From: Microbacterium proteolyticum
GTDB lineage: Bacteria; Actinomycetota; Actinomycetes; Actinomycetales; Microbacteriaceae
DNA length: 64,000 nucleotides
Assembly: GCF_030818075.1 (NCBI RefSeq)
Contig: NZ_JAUSZZ010000001.1
Location: forward strand, 124,001 to 188,000
Reading direction: 5' to 3'
The position numbers were made by a program, and so were the translations under genes. Position 1 is the stretch's first letter, and the number at the start of each line of letters is the position of its first letter. Below are positions 15,473-24,116 of the stretch, in pieces. Under the pieces are notes generated by a model. It had not been told where the DNA came from and did not search any database. It saw only the letters and a program-made list of their open reading frames with translations.

Positions 15473-16339
15473 ATGGCCCGCATGCGCATCGAACCCGACG
15501 ACGCCCCCACGGCGCGTCTGTCGGACGGCACGACCGCGCGCGTGACGCCCTCGGGCTTCGTCGCGGGCTACGAACTCGTCGTCGACGGCACCCCGCAGTC
15601 GCACGTCGACCTCGACGACCCGACGCACCTGCACTTCGAGTACGTGGCCCGCATGGGCGCTGTGATCGATCGACTTCGGATGCCGGGACAACCGCTGACC
15701 GCGGTGCACCTCGGCGCGGGCGCGCTGACCCTCCCCCGGTACGTCGAGGCGACGCGACCGGGCTCGCGTCAGCAGGTGATCGAGCTGGAGCCGGCGCTGT
15801 GGGACCTCGTGCGCGAGAACCTCCCCCTCCCCCGCGGAGCCTCGGTGCGCGTGCGCATCGGCGACGCGCGGGCGGGCCTGTCGCGGCTCCCCGCGGGACT
15901 CGCCGGCGCCGTCGATCTGCTCGTCAGCGACGTCTACTCGGGGGCGCAGACGCCCGCTCACCTGACGACCGTGGAGTTCTACCGCGAGGCCGCGCGACTG
16001 CTCGCCCCCGACGGCGTCCTCCTTGTCAACGTGTCCGACGGCCCGGGACTCGCCTTCGCCCGTCGCCAGGTGGCCACCGTCCGCGAGGTGCTGCCGGAGG
16101 TCATCGTGCTCGCCGAGGTGCAGGTGCTGAAAGGCCGCCGATTCGGCAATCTCGTCGTGGCCGCCTCGGCGGCGCCGCTGCCCGTCGAGTGGCTTCCGCG
16201 CCTGATGGCGGCGGGGCCCCACCCGGCGAAGGTCGCGCAGGGCGCCGAGATCGTCGAGTTCATGAGGGGCGCGCGGGCGGCGACGGATGCCGACGCGACG
16301 CCGTCGCCGAAGCCGTCGGCATCCATCTTCGAACGATGA
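15473..16339 (+). CDS. spermidine synthase-like methyltransferase-fold protein
   Basis: A 288-residue protein with the Rossmann core of polyamine aminopropyltransferases. Motif I is VHLGAGALTLPRY (about residues 79-91), the acidic ribose-binding Glu is in QVIELEPALWD, and the catalytic-loop Asp is in LLVSDVYSG. The N-terminal beta part resembles fused or stand-alone actinobacterial spermidine synthase-like proteins, not classic SpeE, so aminopropyl transfer is uncertain. Divergent from the peptide importer operon. Confidence 0.8.
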   Translation: MARMRIEPDDAPTARLSDGTTARVTPSGFVAGYELVVDGTPQSHVDLDDPTHLHFEYVARMGAVIDRLRMPGQPLTAVHLGAGALTLPRYVEATRPGSRQQVIELEPALWDLVRENLPLPRGASVRVRIGDARAGLSRLPAGLAGAVDLLVSDVYSGAQTPAHLTTVEFYREAARLLAPDGVLLVNVSDGPGLAFARRQVATVREVLPEVIVLAEVQVLKGRRFGNLVVAASAAPLPVEWLPRLMAAGPHPAKVAQGAEIVEFMRGARAATDADATPSPKPSASIFER

Positions 16340-16341
16340 CG

Positions 16342-16365
16342 GCGGTCGGTTCGCGGCCCGACCGC
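16342..16365 (+). terminator. possible terminator hairpin
   Basis: GCGGTCGG (16342-16349) pairs with CCGACCGC (16358-16365), 2 bases after the spermidine-synthase-like stop. There is no U-tract, so termination is uncertain. Confidence 0.35.
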
Positions 16366-16433
16366 GTGGCGGTTGCGCTTCGGGCGCGCGGGCGACGCAC
16401 ACTGGAAGTCCTGCCCGACCGAGAGGAGCGACG

Positions 16434-16961
16434 GTGAGCTACATCCACGGGTACGACCCCGACACGTTGCGCGAGATCACCGACTCTCGCGAGTGCGCGG
16501 AGCGTCTCGAAGAGATCGGGGAGCAGCGGAGCCTGCACGCCCTGCTCGAGCGGGTGTGGCTGCTGAAGGTGCTCGACCGCTTCGATGAGGCGCTGGAGAT
16601 CTCCGATCAGTCCGTGCGCGTCGCGCGCATGGCCGGTACGCGTCGCGATCTGCTGCGCGCCCGTATCCTGCACGCCACGATCCTGCAGTGCCGCGGCGCG
16701 TTCGCCGCCGCCGAGCAGGAGCTGACGACGTGCGCGGAGGAGGCCGAGGGCCAGGGATGGGCGAGCATCGCCGCCTTCGCGCTGCAGCACCGCGGCAAGG
16801 TGCACTACGACGAGGGCGACTACGACGCCGCCCGACGCGACTTCAAGCAGGCGTTGTTCCTGCGGCAGAACGCCGGGGCCACCGACGCCCAGCTCGAATC
16901 GACGCTGCTCGCCATCGACGCCGCCGACCGTCGGCGCTCGCGCGAGGCTGTCGCGAGCTGA
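16434..16961 (+). CDS. tetratricopeptide-repeat-like protein
   Basis: A 175-residue all-helical protein with TPR-type helix pairs, for example WLLKVLDRFDEALEISDQ and HYDEGDYDAARRDFKQAL, and no catalytic motif. The start is GTG at 16434 after GAGAGGAG. TPR proteins usually hold protein partners; no partner is evident here. It ends 30 bases before the SprT-like gene on the same strand. Confidence 0.75.
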   Translation: MSYIHGYDPDTLREITDSRECAERLEEIGEQRSLHALLERVWLLKVLDRFDEALEISDQSVRVARMAGTRRDLLRARILHATILQCRGAFAAAEQELTTCAEEAEGQGWASIAAFALQHRGKVHYDEGDYDAARRDFKQALFLRQNAGATDAQLESTLLAIDAADRRRSREAVAS

Positions 16962-16978
16962 ATGTCGTAGGTCCCGCC

Positions 16979-16984
16979 TAGCCT
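16979..16984 (+). promoter_or_regulatory. leaderless -10 hexamer of the SprT-like gene
   Basis: TAGCCT is 7 bases before ATG 16992, so this gene can be transcribed apart from the TPR gene. Confidence 0.5.
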
Positions 16985-16991
16985 TCCGGTC

Positions 16992-17480
16992 ATGTCCGAA
17001 CTGCAGCGCGTGCGCACCTGGGCCGAGGCGCTGATCGCCCTGCATCTCGATGCGTCGTGGACGTTCGGATTCGACAACGCCAAGCGGCGCGCGGGGTTGT
17101 GCGATTACGGCCGCAAGCGCATCAGCGTCTCGCGGTACCTCGCGGCCCGCTACGACGACGACACCAATCACCAGACGCTCCTGCACGAGGTCGCACACGC
17201 CGTCGCCGGGGCGGCGGCCGGGCACGGGCCGGTGTGGAAGCGCACGGCACGCGAGCTCGGTTACGTCGGCGGCACGACGCACGCCGGAGAGACCGCGAAC
17301 GAGCTCGCGCCGTGGGTGGGCACCTGCCCCGCGGGGCACATCGCCTACCGCCACCGACGCGCCACGCGCCCCACCTCGTGCGCGAAGTGCGCGCCCACGT
17401 TCGACCCGCGGTTCGCGCTGTCGTGGGTGCATCGCGACATCAGTCGGGCCGCGCGGCTCGCGGCGGCGACACCGCGCTGA
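16992..17480 (+). CDS. SprT-like zinc metalloprotease-domain protein
   Basis: A 162-residue SprT-family protein. HEVAH at residues 65-69 supplies two zinc-binding His and the catalytic Glu, as in eukaryotic Spartan. A C-terminal Cys pair set (CPAGH ... CAKC, roughly residues 117-138) resembles the family's zinc ribbon. Likely cytoplasmic; the bacterial role is not established. It converges on the ComB-like gene; the 126 bases between hold no feature I can support. Confidence 0.85.
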   Translation: MSELQRVRTWAEALIALHLDASWTFGFDNAKRRAGLCDYGRKRISVSRYLAARYDDDTNHQTLLHEVAHAVAGAAAGHGPVWKRTARELGYVGGTTHAGETANELAPWVGTCPAGHIAYRHRRATRPTSCAKCAPTFDPRFALSWVHRDISRAARLAAATPR

Positions 17481-17606
17481 CGCGTCCCGCGCGCCGGGCC
17501 GCTGGACGAACGCGGGTGCCGAGCCGAGGAGACGCCGGGCAGGCGCGGACGGAGCGGCCGGCACCGGGCAGAGGCCGGCGCGAAGAGGACCGCCGGCCAC
17601 CCCTGC

Positions 17607-18236
17607 TCAGGCTGCCGAGAACGCACCGCCCTTCAGCACCGGGACGACCGTGACCGCGTCGCGCGCGGCGGCGGCCAGCACGGCGTCGCGCTCGCCCTCG
17701 GCGGCGAGCGCACGGCCGTTGCCGCTGGCCGTGAGCAGGTGGCGCACGGCACCGCCGAGCGCGCGGAAGCCCTCGCCGGCGACGGCGGCGTCGGGCGACG
17801 CATGGTCGATGCCGAGGTCGCCGAGGGCGGCGACGACCGCTCCCGCTCCCAACAGGTCGTCCACCGCGAACCGCAGGCCCGCGGCATCCCCGTCGCCCGG
17901 GGCGCCCGCCGCGATCACCGAGATGCTCGTGCGTTCGCCACGGGCACGCTGCACCTCCATGACATGGGCCGCCACTGCGGCCGCGTTGCGGAGACCTCCG
18001 GCCACGACATGGGCGCCGGCGGCCTCGGCCGCGCGCGCCAGAGAGGCCGCCGCGTCGGCGTCGGCCGCGAGGTCGAGCGTCGCACCGTGCTCGCACGCGC
18101 TCAGAGCGTGGGCCGACAGTCCGAGCGTCTGCACGACGACCACGACGTCCGCGGGGGCGAGACGCGCGAGTCCCGCTTCGCCCCACTCGAGACGCACCTG
18201 ATAGTCGGACTGCGCGTGGGCGGAGGTGTTCGGCAT
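17607..18236 (-). CDS. 2-phosphosulfolactate phosphatase-like protein (ComB family)
   Basis: A 209-residue protein resembling ComB, which in methanogens dephosphorylates 2-phosphosulfolactate in coenzyme M synthesis. Such proteins are common in actinobacteria, which make no coenzyme M, so the true substrate is unknown. The match rests on overall pattern: strand-rich VVVVVQTLGLSAHAL, the Gly-rich VVAGGLRNA and AGAPGDGDAAGLRFAVDDLLGAG. The start ATG at 18236 sits 6 bases after TAGGCT. Confidence 0.65.
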   Translation of the reverse strand: MPNTSAHAQSDYQVRLEWGEAGLARLAPADVVVVVQTLGLSAHALSACEHGATLDLAADADAAASLARAAEAAGAHVVAGGLRNAAAVAAHVMEVQRARGERTSISVIAAGAPGDGDAAGLRFAVDDLLGAGAVVAALGDLGIDHASPDAAVAGEGFRALGGAVRHLLTASGNGRALAAEGERDAVLAAAARDAVTVVPVLKGGAFSAA

Positions 18237-18242
18237 CCTTCG

Positions 18243-18248
18243 AGCCTA
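18243..18248 (-). promoter_or_regulatory. leaderless -10 hexamer of the ComB-like gene
   Basis: TAGGCT, 6 bases before ATG 18236 on the minus strand. Confidence 0.5.
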
Positions 18249-18321
18249 GAACCGGTCGAGCCGCCCGGCAGAACACGTCAAGGTGTGCGTTTCGCGCCTG
18301 GGGATCGGGCACGATCGGTGC

Positions 18322-18831
18322 ATGCGCATCCTGCTGAAGTTCGAGATCGACTGCGACCCGGATGCCGCGTGGCGCGCCCTCCATTCGCCTCGCGCCGTCG
18401 CCGAGCTGTACGGACCGCTTCTCGAGGTCGACGCCCTGGGCGCGATGCCGACGTCATTCGCGTCGGGCGATGACGTGCCCGTGCAGATGAGCGTCGCGGG
18501 CGTGCTCCCGGTGGGCCGTCAGCTCATCTCGGTCGCCGACCGCGACACCACCGACCAGAACGGCCGCGTCCGGGTCTTCCGGGATTGGGGGGTTCCTTTG
18601 ACGGGTCCGCTCTCGGTGCTCGACGTGTGGGATCACCAGATGGCCGTTTCGGCGGCCCCGGGCGACGCGAGCCGCACGCTCTGGCGCGAGCGCCTCACGA
18701 TCGGCGGCGCCGCCGCCCCCGCTCTCTGGCCGGCGCTCTGGGCCACCTGGCAGTGGCGCGGCGCCCGCATCCGCGCGCTCGCCCCGACCTGGGCCTACGA
18801 CCCCGAGTCAGACTCCGACGACGTGAGATGA
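18322..18831 (+). CDS. SRPBCC-like (START/polyketide cyclase fold) protein
   Basis: A 169-residue protein that opens MRILLKFEIDCDPDAAWRAL, the usual first strand and helix of SRPBCC ligand-binding proteins, and continues with alternating strands and a final amphipathic helix. No catalytic residues can be assigned. A CACGAT hexamer lies 6 bases before the ATG. Its stop overlaps the next gene as ATGA, so it is translationally coupled to the acetyltransferase. Confidence 0.65.
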   Translation: MRILLKFEIDCDPDAAWRALHSPRAVAELYGPLLEVDALGAMPTSFASGDDVPVQMSVAGVLPVGRQLISVADRDTTDQNGRVRVFRDWGVPLTGPLSVLDVWDHQMAVSAAPGDASRTLWRERLTIGGAAAPALWPALWATWQWRGARIRALAPTWAYDPESDSDDVR

Positions 18832-19364
18832 CCTCTCTGCTCGTACGCCGCGCGACGCCCGAAGACAGTCGGTGCATCGCCCACGTGTACGTGCGGAGCT
18901 GGAACGAGACGCTGGCCGGCCTCGTGCCCGATGCCGTGTCGGATCTGCTCGACCTGGAGCTCTCCGCGTGGCGGTGGAGTGTGCGCTTGCGCGGGGGGAC
19001 GCCGCCGGATGCCGAGCAGCTCGGCGACACCTGGGTGGGGGTGCGCGCCGACCGGATCATCGGATTCTCGTCGGCGGGACCGTCGCGCGACACCGATCAC
19101 TCGACGTCGGTCCTGGAGGTGTACGCCCTGTACGTGCTGGCCGCGCATCACGGGACCGGGGTGGGAGAGGCGCTCCTGCGCGCGGCGATCGGCGCGGAGG
19201 CGGCATGCCTCTGGGTGCTGATGAACAACCCACGGGCCCACGCGTTCTACGCCAAACAGGGTTTCGCGCCCGATGGTGCGACGCGCGTGGACGAGCGCTG
19301 GGAGACTCCGATCTGCGAGGTGCGGCTCGCGCGCGGGCGCGACCGGCGGCGCACCGGCGCCTGA
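18828..19364 (+). CDS. GNAT family N-acetyltransferase
   Basis: A 178-residue GNAT enzyme transferring acetyl from acetyl-CoA to an unknown amine. The acyl-CoA pyrophosphate loop is HHGTGVGEALL (about residues 106-116), after a strand LEVYALYV, and the C-terminal NPRAHAFYAKQGF is the family's last motif. ATG at 18828 overlaps the previous stop. It converges on the NarL-type regulator only 17 bases away. Confidence 0.88.
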   Translation: MTSLLVRRATPEDSRCIAHVYVRSWNETLAGLVPDAVSDLLDLELSAWRWSVRLRGGTPPDAEQLGDTWVGVRADRIIGFSSAGPSRDTDHSTSVLEVYALYVLAAHHGTGVGEALLRAAIGAEAACLWVLMNNPRAHAFYAKQGFAPDGATRVDERWETPICEVRLARGRDRRRTGA

Positions 19365-19381
19365 CCTCGGGGCGATGCGGG

Positions 19382-20032
19382 TCAGACCAGACCGTGCCTG
19401 TAGGCGAACACGACGAGTTGCACCCGGTCGCGCAGCGCGAGTTTCGTGAGGATGCGACTGATGTGCGTCTTCACCGTCGCCTCCGACAAGAATTCGCGCT
19501 CCGCGATCTCGGCGTTGCTCAGACCCGCTGCGGCGAGCGCGAAGATCTCCCGCTCGCGCTCGGTCAGCCCGGCGAAGGCGGCGGGGACGGGCTCGGTCGA
19601 GCCGGCCTCGGCGATGTGCGCGAACAGCTCTCGGGTGGCCGAGGCTGCGATCACGGCGGAACCGGCGTGCACCGTCCGCACGGCCGACAGGAGGAATTCC
19701 GGTTCGGAGTCCTTGAGCAGGAACCCGCTCGCCCCGCCCTGGATGGCTCGAGCCGCCGCCTCGTCGAGGTCGAAGGTGGTGAGCACGACGACGCGCGGCG
19801 GGACGGGATGACGCAGGATCTCCGCGGTGGCGGCGAGGCCGTCCATGACAGGCATCCGCACGTCCATCAGCACCAGATCGGGCTCGGTCGCGCGCACCAT
19901 CTCGATCCCTTCGCGGCCGTCGGAGGCCTCGCCCACCACCTGCAGGTCGGGCTGCGAGTCCAACACCATTCTGATTCCGGCGCGGAAGAGGGCTTGGTCA
20001 TCGACCAGCCCGATTCGGATGACAGCGCTCAT
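19382..20032 (-). CDS. LuxR/NarL-family response regulator
   Basis: A 216-residue regulator. The receiver (residues 1-120) has the acidic pair in GLVDDQ, the phospho-acceptor Asp in LVLMDVRMP and Lys in GFLLKDSEP. The C-terminal LuxR-type HTH holds LTEREREIFALAAAGLSNAE. ATG at 20032 follows GAGAGGAA. The cognate kinase gene is upstream on the same strand with 95 bases between. A small stem, CTGACC/GGTCAG (19361-19385), spans the stop codons of this gene and the converging GNAT. Confidence 0.93.
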   Translation of the reverse strand: MSAVIRIGLVDDQALFRAGIRMVLDSQPDLQVVGEASDGREGIEMVRATEPDLVLMDVRMPVMDGLAATAEILRHPVPPRVVVLTTFDLDEAAARAIQGGASGFLLKDSEPEFLLSAVRTVHAGSAVIAASATRELFAHIAEAGSTEPVPAAFAGLTEREREIFALAAAGLSNAEIAEREFLSEATVKTHISRILTKLALRDRVQLVVFAYRHGLV

Positions 20033-20127
20033 CAGGGCTGTTCCTCTCTCGGGTCGATGCGGCTCTGCATCCACTGTGCCCGAAGTGGCACGCGGCACCC
20101 GTGCTTCGCGGCGCTTCGGGCCGGATT

Positions 20128-21294
20128 TCACCCGCGGGTGCCGACGGGGAGGGTCGCCGTCACGACGAATTCGCCGTACGCCGGTCCGGCGGTGAGGCTC
20201 CCCCCGACCAACATCGCGCGCTCTCGCATGCCGATGAGGCCGTGTCCGCCGGTCGGCGTCGTCGAGGCGACGACGGCCGTGGACCGAGCGTTGCGCACCG
20301 TGAACTCGACGCGGTCGACGTGCCACCCGAGGCGCACTCGGACCCGCGGATCCCCGCCATGGCGGAGGGCATTCGTCAGCGCCTCCTGCAGGATGCGATA
20401 GACCGCCAGCTGCACGGCGGCGGGAGGCTCCTCCGGCGGGACGGGGTCGACGACGACGTCGAGCACGACCCCGGCCGCCCGCATGCGGTCGAAGAGGTCG
20501 TCGAGGTCGGCCAGAGTCGGCTGCGGTCCCTCGGACTGACTGTGGCGGAGCTGGGTGAGCAGGAGACGCACGTCGGCGAGCGCGGAACGCGCCGTCGCCG
20601 AGATGGTCGCGAGGGCATCGGAGGTGACGGTACCGTCGTGGGCGGCGGCGGCGTAGCGCGCCCCGTCGGCCTGAGCGATGACAATGGCGAGGGAGTGCGC
20701 CACGACGTCGTGCATGTCGCGGGCGACGCGCACGCGCTGCTGCTCGGCGATCATCTCGACCTCCGCCGCACGCTGGGCGCGGCTGTTCGCCGCCGCCCGC
20801 ATCGCCGTGCGAGCCAGCGCGCCCGACACCCACGACAGCATGAGCGCGAAACCGGCGCCCAGCAGCAGGGCGCCCGCGACGAACCACATCTCCGCCGTCG
20901 GGGGTTCGGACATCCCCCGGCCCACCAGGTAGACCGGCACGATGACCGCACCCGCGAGGGCCGAGGCGAATCCGCTCCAGAACACGCGGGGGCTGCCATA
21001 GGCGGCCGTCGCGTACAGGACGGCGAAGATCGCGAGGTCGGTCGGGGAGGGCGTCATGCCGAAGCCCATCTGCACCGCCGCGCCCACCCACGCCACGCCG
21101 AGGGCCAGCCCCGGCTGCAGACGCCGCACGCAGAGCGCCCCCGTGAAGGCGGCGACCGTCAGCACGCCACCGGTGACCTGCCCGGCATCCACGGTCCCGA
21201 GAAGCTCCACCGCGCCGGCGAGCAGCCCGAAGAACGCGGCGACCAGAAGATCGGTGACCAGCTGATAGCGGTGCAGGCGCCGGAAAGTGAGCAT
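20128..21294 (-). CDS. sensor histidine kinase (HisKA_3 / NarL type)
   Basis: A 388-residue membrane kinase. The N-terminal half holds about five hydrophobic segments (for example LVTDLLVAAFFGLLAGAVEL and FVAGALLLGAGFALMLSWV). The phosphorylated His is in ARDMHDVVAHSL and the ATPase has LQEALTNALRH and GGHGLIGMRERA. The sensed signal is unknown. ATG at 21294 is preferred over GTG at 21303 because TAGCGT lies 7 bases before it. Confidence 0.92.
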   Translation of the reverse strand: MLTFRRLHRYQLVTDLLVAAFFGLLAGAVELLGTVDAGQVTGGVLTVAAFTGALCVRRLQPGLALGVAWVGAAVQMGFGMTPSPTDLAIFAVLYATAAYGSPRVFWSGFASALAGAVIVPVYLVGRGMSEPPTAEMWFVAGALLLGAGFALMLSWVSGALARTAMRAAANSRAQRAAEVEMIAEQQRVRVARDMHDVVAHSLAIVIAQADGARYAAAAHDGTVTSDALATISATARSALADVRLLLTQLRHSQSEGPQPTLADLDDLFDRMRAAGVVLDVVVDPVPPEEPPAAVQLAVYRILQEALTNALRHGGDPRVRVRLGWHVDRVEFTVRNARSTAVVASTTPTGGHGLIGMRERAMLVGGSLTAGPAYGEFVVTATLPVGTRG

Positions 21295-21301
21295 CGCGCC
21301 C

Positions 21302-21307
21302 ACGCTA
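21302..21307 (-). promoter_or_regulatory. leaderless -10 hexamer of the NarL-type kinase gene
   Basis: TAGCGT, 7 bases before ATG 21294. It overlaps the alternative GTG start, arguing against that start. Confidence 0.5.
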
Positions 21308-21356
21308 CGCGCGGCCGGCGGGGCCCGGCATCCGTCTCGAGGTGTATCCCGCGCGG

Positions 21357-21848
21357 TCAGGCGGGGTAGCCGGCCGGTTCGATGGGGCGCGACTCGAAGA
21401 ACGTCTGCAGCACGACCGTGGTGCGGGTATTCACCTGAGCCGCGGCACGGATGTCGCGGATGAGCGCTTCGAGGTCGCGCGGCGTCGGCACGCGCACGAA
21501 CAGCATGTACGCGGCCTCGCCCGCGATGGAGTGGCAGGCTTCGATGGCTCCCAGGTGCGCGATCAGCTCGGGGGCGTTGTCGGGCTGCGCCGGATCGAGT
21601 GGCGTGATCTCGACGAAGGCCGCGAGCGGACGGCCGAGGGCTTCGGCATCGAGGACGGGTCGGTACCCCTTCACGATGCCCCGGGATTCGAGCCGGCGCA
21701 GGCGCGACTGCACGGCCGACACCGACAGACCCACCCGGTCGGACAGGTACGAGAGCGTGGCGCGGGCGTCGAGGGAGATCTCGCGCACGATCGCGGCGTC
21801 GACGGCGTCGTCGAGGCGGGGGGCGCGGGGCACGGGAGCCTCGGTCAT
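21357..21848 (-). CDS. Lrp/AsnC family transcriptional regulator
   Basis: A 163-residue regulator with an N-terminal winged HTH (DAAIVREISLDARATLSYLS then VGLSVSAVQSRLRRLESRG) and a C-terminal RAM ligand-binding domain. ATG at 21848 lies 7 bases after TACTGT. It is divergent from the DUF6421-SDR pair, the common layout for a local Lrp-type regulator, so those genes are its likely target; the effector is unknown. Confidence 0.93.
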   Translation of the reverse strand: MTEAPVPRAPRLDDAVDAAIVREISLDARATLSYLSDRVGLSVSAVQSRLRRLESRGIVKGYRPVLDAEALGRPLAAFVEITPLDPAQPDNAPELIAHLGAIEACHSIAGEAAYMLFVRVPTPRDLEALIRDIRAAAQVNTRTTVVLQTFFESRPIEPAGYPA

Positions 21849-21855
21849 GCGCACG

Positions 21856-21861
21856 ACAGTA
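21856..21861 (-). promoter_or_regulatory. leaderless -10 hexamer of the Lrp-family gene
   Basis: TACTGT, 7 bases before ATG 21848. Confidence 0.5.
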
Positions 21862-21894
21862 CCAGGGGCACGAGATGCGGCCGTGGCGGCATCC

Positions 21895-21936
21895 GTAGTT
21901 TTTCCGTTAGTATCCGGTTGCCGCAGGAATATTTCC
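21895..21936. promoter_or_regulatory. AT-rich candidate Lrp-family operator
   Basis: An AT-rich island in an otherwise GC-rich gap. It contains TTTTTCCGTTAGTATCC and the near-palindrome GGAATATTTCC (21926-21936), just before the DUF6421 ribosome site. Position between divergent genes and composition suit an Lrp-type site; no binding data support it. Confidence 0.35.
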
Positions 21937-21956
21937 ATCACCGAACGGAGGATGCC

Positions 21957-23366
21957 ATGACCATCGCCACGCCTACCCGTGACACCGTCGATCTGATCGC
22001 CGGCCACGGCATCGACACCGTCGAGCTCACCCCCGCCTGGAGACGGTTGAAGGACGCCGCGACGGCGCTGCAGGCGCTGCAGGCGAAAGACGGCTCGATC
22101 GACGACACCGTCGCCGCAGCCCCGCTCATCGACGACGTCGTCATCGCGATCGACGCCCTCGCCCCGCTCTTCCCCCACGATGCCGCGTACCTCGCGGCCT
22201 CCGTCGCCGATTTCCATCGGTGGCGCGACCAGGGACTCGGCGTGCCCGACTTCCTCGACTCCCTGGTGGCGTTCCAGCCGCAGCAGCAGCGCGTCGACGG
22301 CATCCGTCACCTCGTCGTGTTCCCCATGTACACGCAGAACGGCTCGAGCGACCGGCACGTCGAGGCGGTGCTCGTCGAGGCGATCTGGCCCGAGTTCATC
22401 GCGCGGCTGGAGACGGAGTACACCAACCGGCTGTTCGTCTCGCTGCGCCTGATCGACTTCACCTCGGGCTACGACACCAACTCCGCGGTGCTGTTCCCCG
22501 AGACCGTCGCGATGCGCGAGGTGCCCGCCTTCACCTGGGGAGCGATCTTCCAAGACCGCGAAGCCGCCCGGTACCGTCGCGTCACCCGTGCCGCGGCCGA
22601 GATCACGAAGCTCGACCTGCCGGAGGCCGCCGCCCGCCTGCTCGACGACCAGGAGCTGGCCGAGCGCACATTCGTCATGTGGGATCTCATCCACGACCGC
22701 ACGCACATGCGCGGTGACCTGCCCTTCGACCCGTTCATGATCAAGCAGCGGATGCCGTTCTTCCTCTACTCGCTCGAAGAACTGCGCTGCGACCTCACCG
22801 CGTTCCGCGAGAGCGTCGCGCTGCAGGCGCGCCTGGCCCTTCGACAGGCTCAAGGACCGGACTTGGAAGCTGCCGAGCGGGCGATGCTCGAGCACGCCGA
22901 GCTCGTGCAGTACGCGGTGATCTTCGACCGCATCTTCCGCTTCGCCATCACCGGCTCGCGCGTGCGCAACTACGACGGTCTCGGCGGCCAGCTGCTGTTC
23001 GCGTGGCTGCACCAGCACCGCGTGCTCCATTGGACCGATACGTCGCTCGCTTTCGACTGGGACGAGGTGCCCGCGGCCGTGGTCGCCCTGGCCGACGCGA
23101 TCGACGAGTTGTACTGGCGTTCGATCGACCGCCCGAAAACGGCGCACTGGCTCGCCGCGTACGACCTCGTGCGCTCCGTCGTCACTCCGCACCCCGCGTC
23201 GGTGTGGGCGCGCGGGCTGCCGGATGACGTGCTCGCGGGCCTGCCGAAGGGGTACACCGACGCGGTGCTCGACGATGAGTTCCCCCTGTCGATGTTCTTC
23301 GAAGCGCTCGAGAAGAAGATGCGGCCCGTGATCGCATCGACCGAGGGGATTCGCGGAACGGACTGA
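21957..23366 (+). CDS. DUF6421 family protein
   Basis: A 469-residue cytoplasmic protein whose family I recognise but whose function is unknown. No nucleotide or metal motif is obvious; notable stretches are LVVFPMYTQNGS, FVMWDLIHDRTHMRGDLPFD (a His-rich segment that might hold a ligand) and QLLFAWLHQH. ATG at 21957 follows GGAGG. A 22-base dispersed repeat at 22837-22858 codes for RQAQGP inside the protein. It is followed after 11 bases by an SDR gene and preceded by a divergent Lrp regulator. Confidence 0.85.
   Translation: MTIATPTRDTVDLIAGHGIDTVELTPAWRRLKDAATALQALQAKDGSIDDTVAAAPLIDDVVIAIDALAPLFPHDAAYLAASVADFHRWRDQGLGVPDFLDSLVAFQPQQQRVDGIRHLVVFPMYTQNGSSDRHVEAVLVEAIWPEFIARLETEYTNRLFVSLRLIDFTSGYDTNSAVLFPETVAMREVPAFTWGAIFQDREAARYRRVTRAAAEITKLDLPEAAARLLDDQELAERTFVMWDLIHDRTHMRGDLPFDPFMIKQRMPFFLYSLEELRCDLTAFRESVALQARLALRQAQGPDLEAAERAMLEHAELVQYAVIFDRIFRFAITGSRVRNYDGLGGQLLFAWLHQHRVLHWTDTSLAFDWDEVPAAVVALADAIDELYWRSIDRPKTAHWLAAYDLVRSVVTPHPASVWARGLPDDVLAGLPKGYTDAVLDDEFPLSMFFEALEKKMRPVIASTEGIRGTD
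22837..22858 (+). repeat. dispersed short repeat inside a coding region
   Basis: CCCTTCGACAGGCTCAAGGA (then CC) closely resembles the CCCTTCGACARGCTCAGGGACC element that, from memory, is scattered through many actinobacterial and other genomes. Here it lies in frame within the DUF6421 gene and adds LRQAQGPD. Confidence 0.6.
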
Positions 23367-23377
23367 CGGCGAACGCG

Positions 23378-24064
23378 ATGATCATCGACGAGGGAGTGAG
23401 CGGGCGGACGGTGCTGCTCGCGGGCGGAACGAGCGCCGCGGGCCGCGCGAGCGCGCGGGCGCTGACGGATGCCGGGGCGCGCGTCGTCGTCGTGGGGAGC
23501 GACCGGGGACGTCTCGCGCAGGTCGCCGCGGAGATCCCCGGTCTCGCGATCGAGCGCTGCGACCTCACCGACGCCGAGGAGGTCGACGCGCTGCGCGACC
23601 GCGTTCACGACGTACACGGCCGGGTGGACGGCATCCTGCACCTCGTCGGCGGATGGCGGGGCGGCGGGGGGCTCGCCGGGCAGAGCGACGAGGACTTCGC
23701 CTTCCTGCTGCGGTCACTGACGGCCTTGCGGCATGTGAGCCGCGCGTTCGATGCCGACCTGCGTGCGTCGGATGCCGGACGTCTCGCGATCGTGTCATCG
23801 ACGGCGGTCGAGCGGCCCCTCGCCGGCGGCGCCAACTATGCGGCGGTGAAGGCCGCGTCGGAGGCGTGGGTGCGCGCGGTCGCCCAGGGGTACACGAAGC
23901 ACGCGCGCGACGCGGGGCGGGGCACGACGGCCGCGGCCGTCATCTTCCGCGTCACGTCCCTCGACGGGCTCGAGGACGCTCTCGCGGCGTCGGTCGTGGC
24001 GCTCTGGGACGACGACGCCACGGCGTGGAACGACGTCGTGATCGACATCGAGCCGCCGGGCTGA
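23378..24064 (+). CDS. short-chain dehydrogenase/reductase (SDR)
   Basis: A 228-residue SDR. The cofactor-binding TVLLAGGTSAAGRASA replaces the usual TGxxxGxG with a looser Gly pattern, ILHLVGGWRGGGG sits where NAG normally occurs, and the catalytic Ser-Tyr-Lys set is plausible as VSSTAVE and NYAAVKAA. ATG at 23378 is 11 bases after the DUF6421 stop, so the two are almost certainly cotranscribed. Substrate unknown. Confidence 0.85.
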   Translation: MIIDEGVSGRTVLLAGGTSAAGRASARALTDAGARVVVVGSDRGRLAQVAAEIPGLAIERCDLTDAEEVDALRDRVHDVHGRVDGILHLVGGWRGGGGLAGQSDEDFAFLLRSLTALRHVSRAFDADLRASDAGRLAIVSSTAVERPLAGGANYAAVKAASEAWVRAVAQGYTKHARDAGRGTTAAAVIFRVTSLDGLEDALAASVVALWDDDATAWNDVVIDIEPPG

Positions 24065-24116
24065 CGTCGCTCGAGCTTCACCGGTGTTCGGCTCGTGCGC
24101 GCGATGTCGGTACGTC

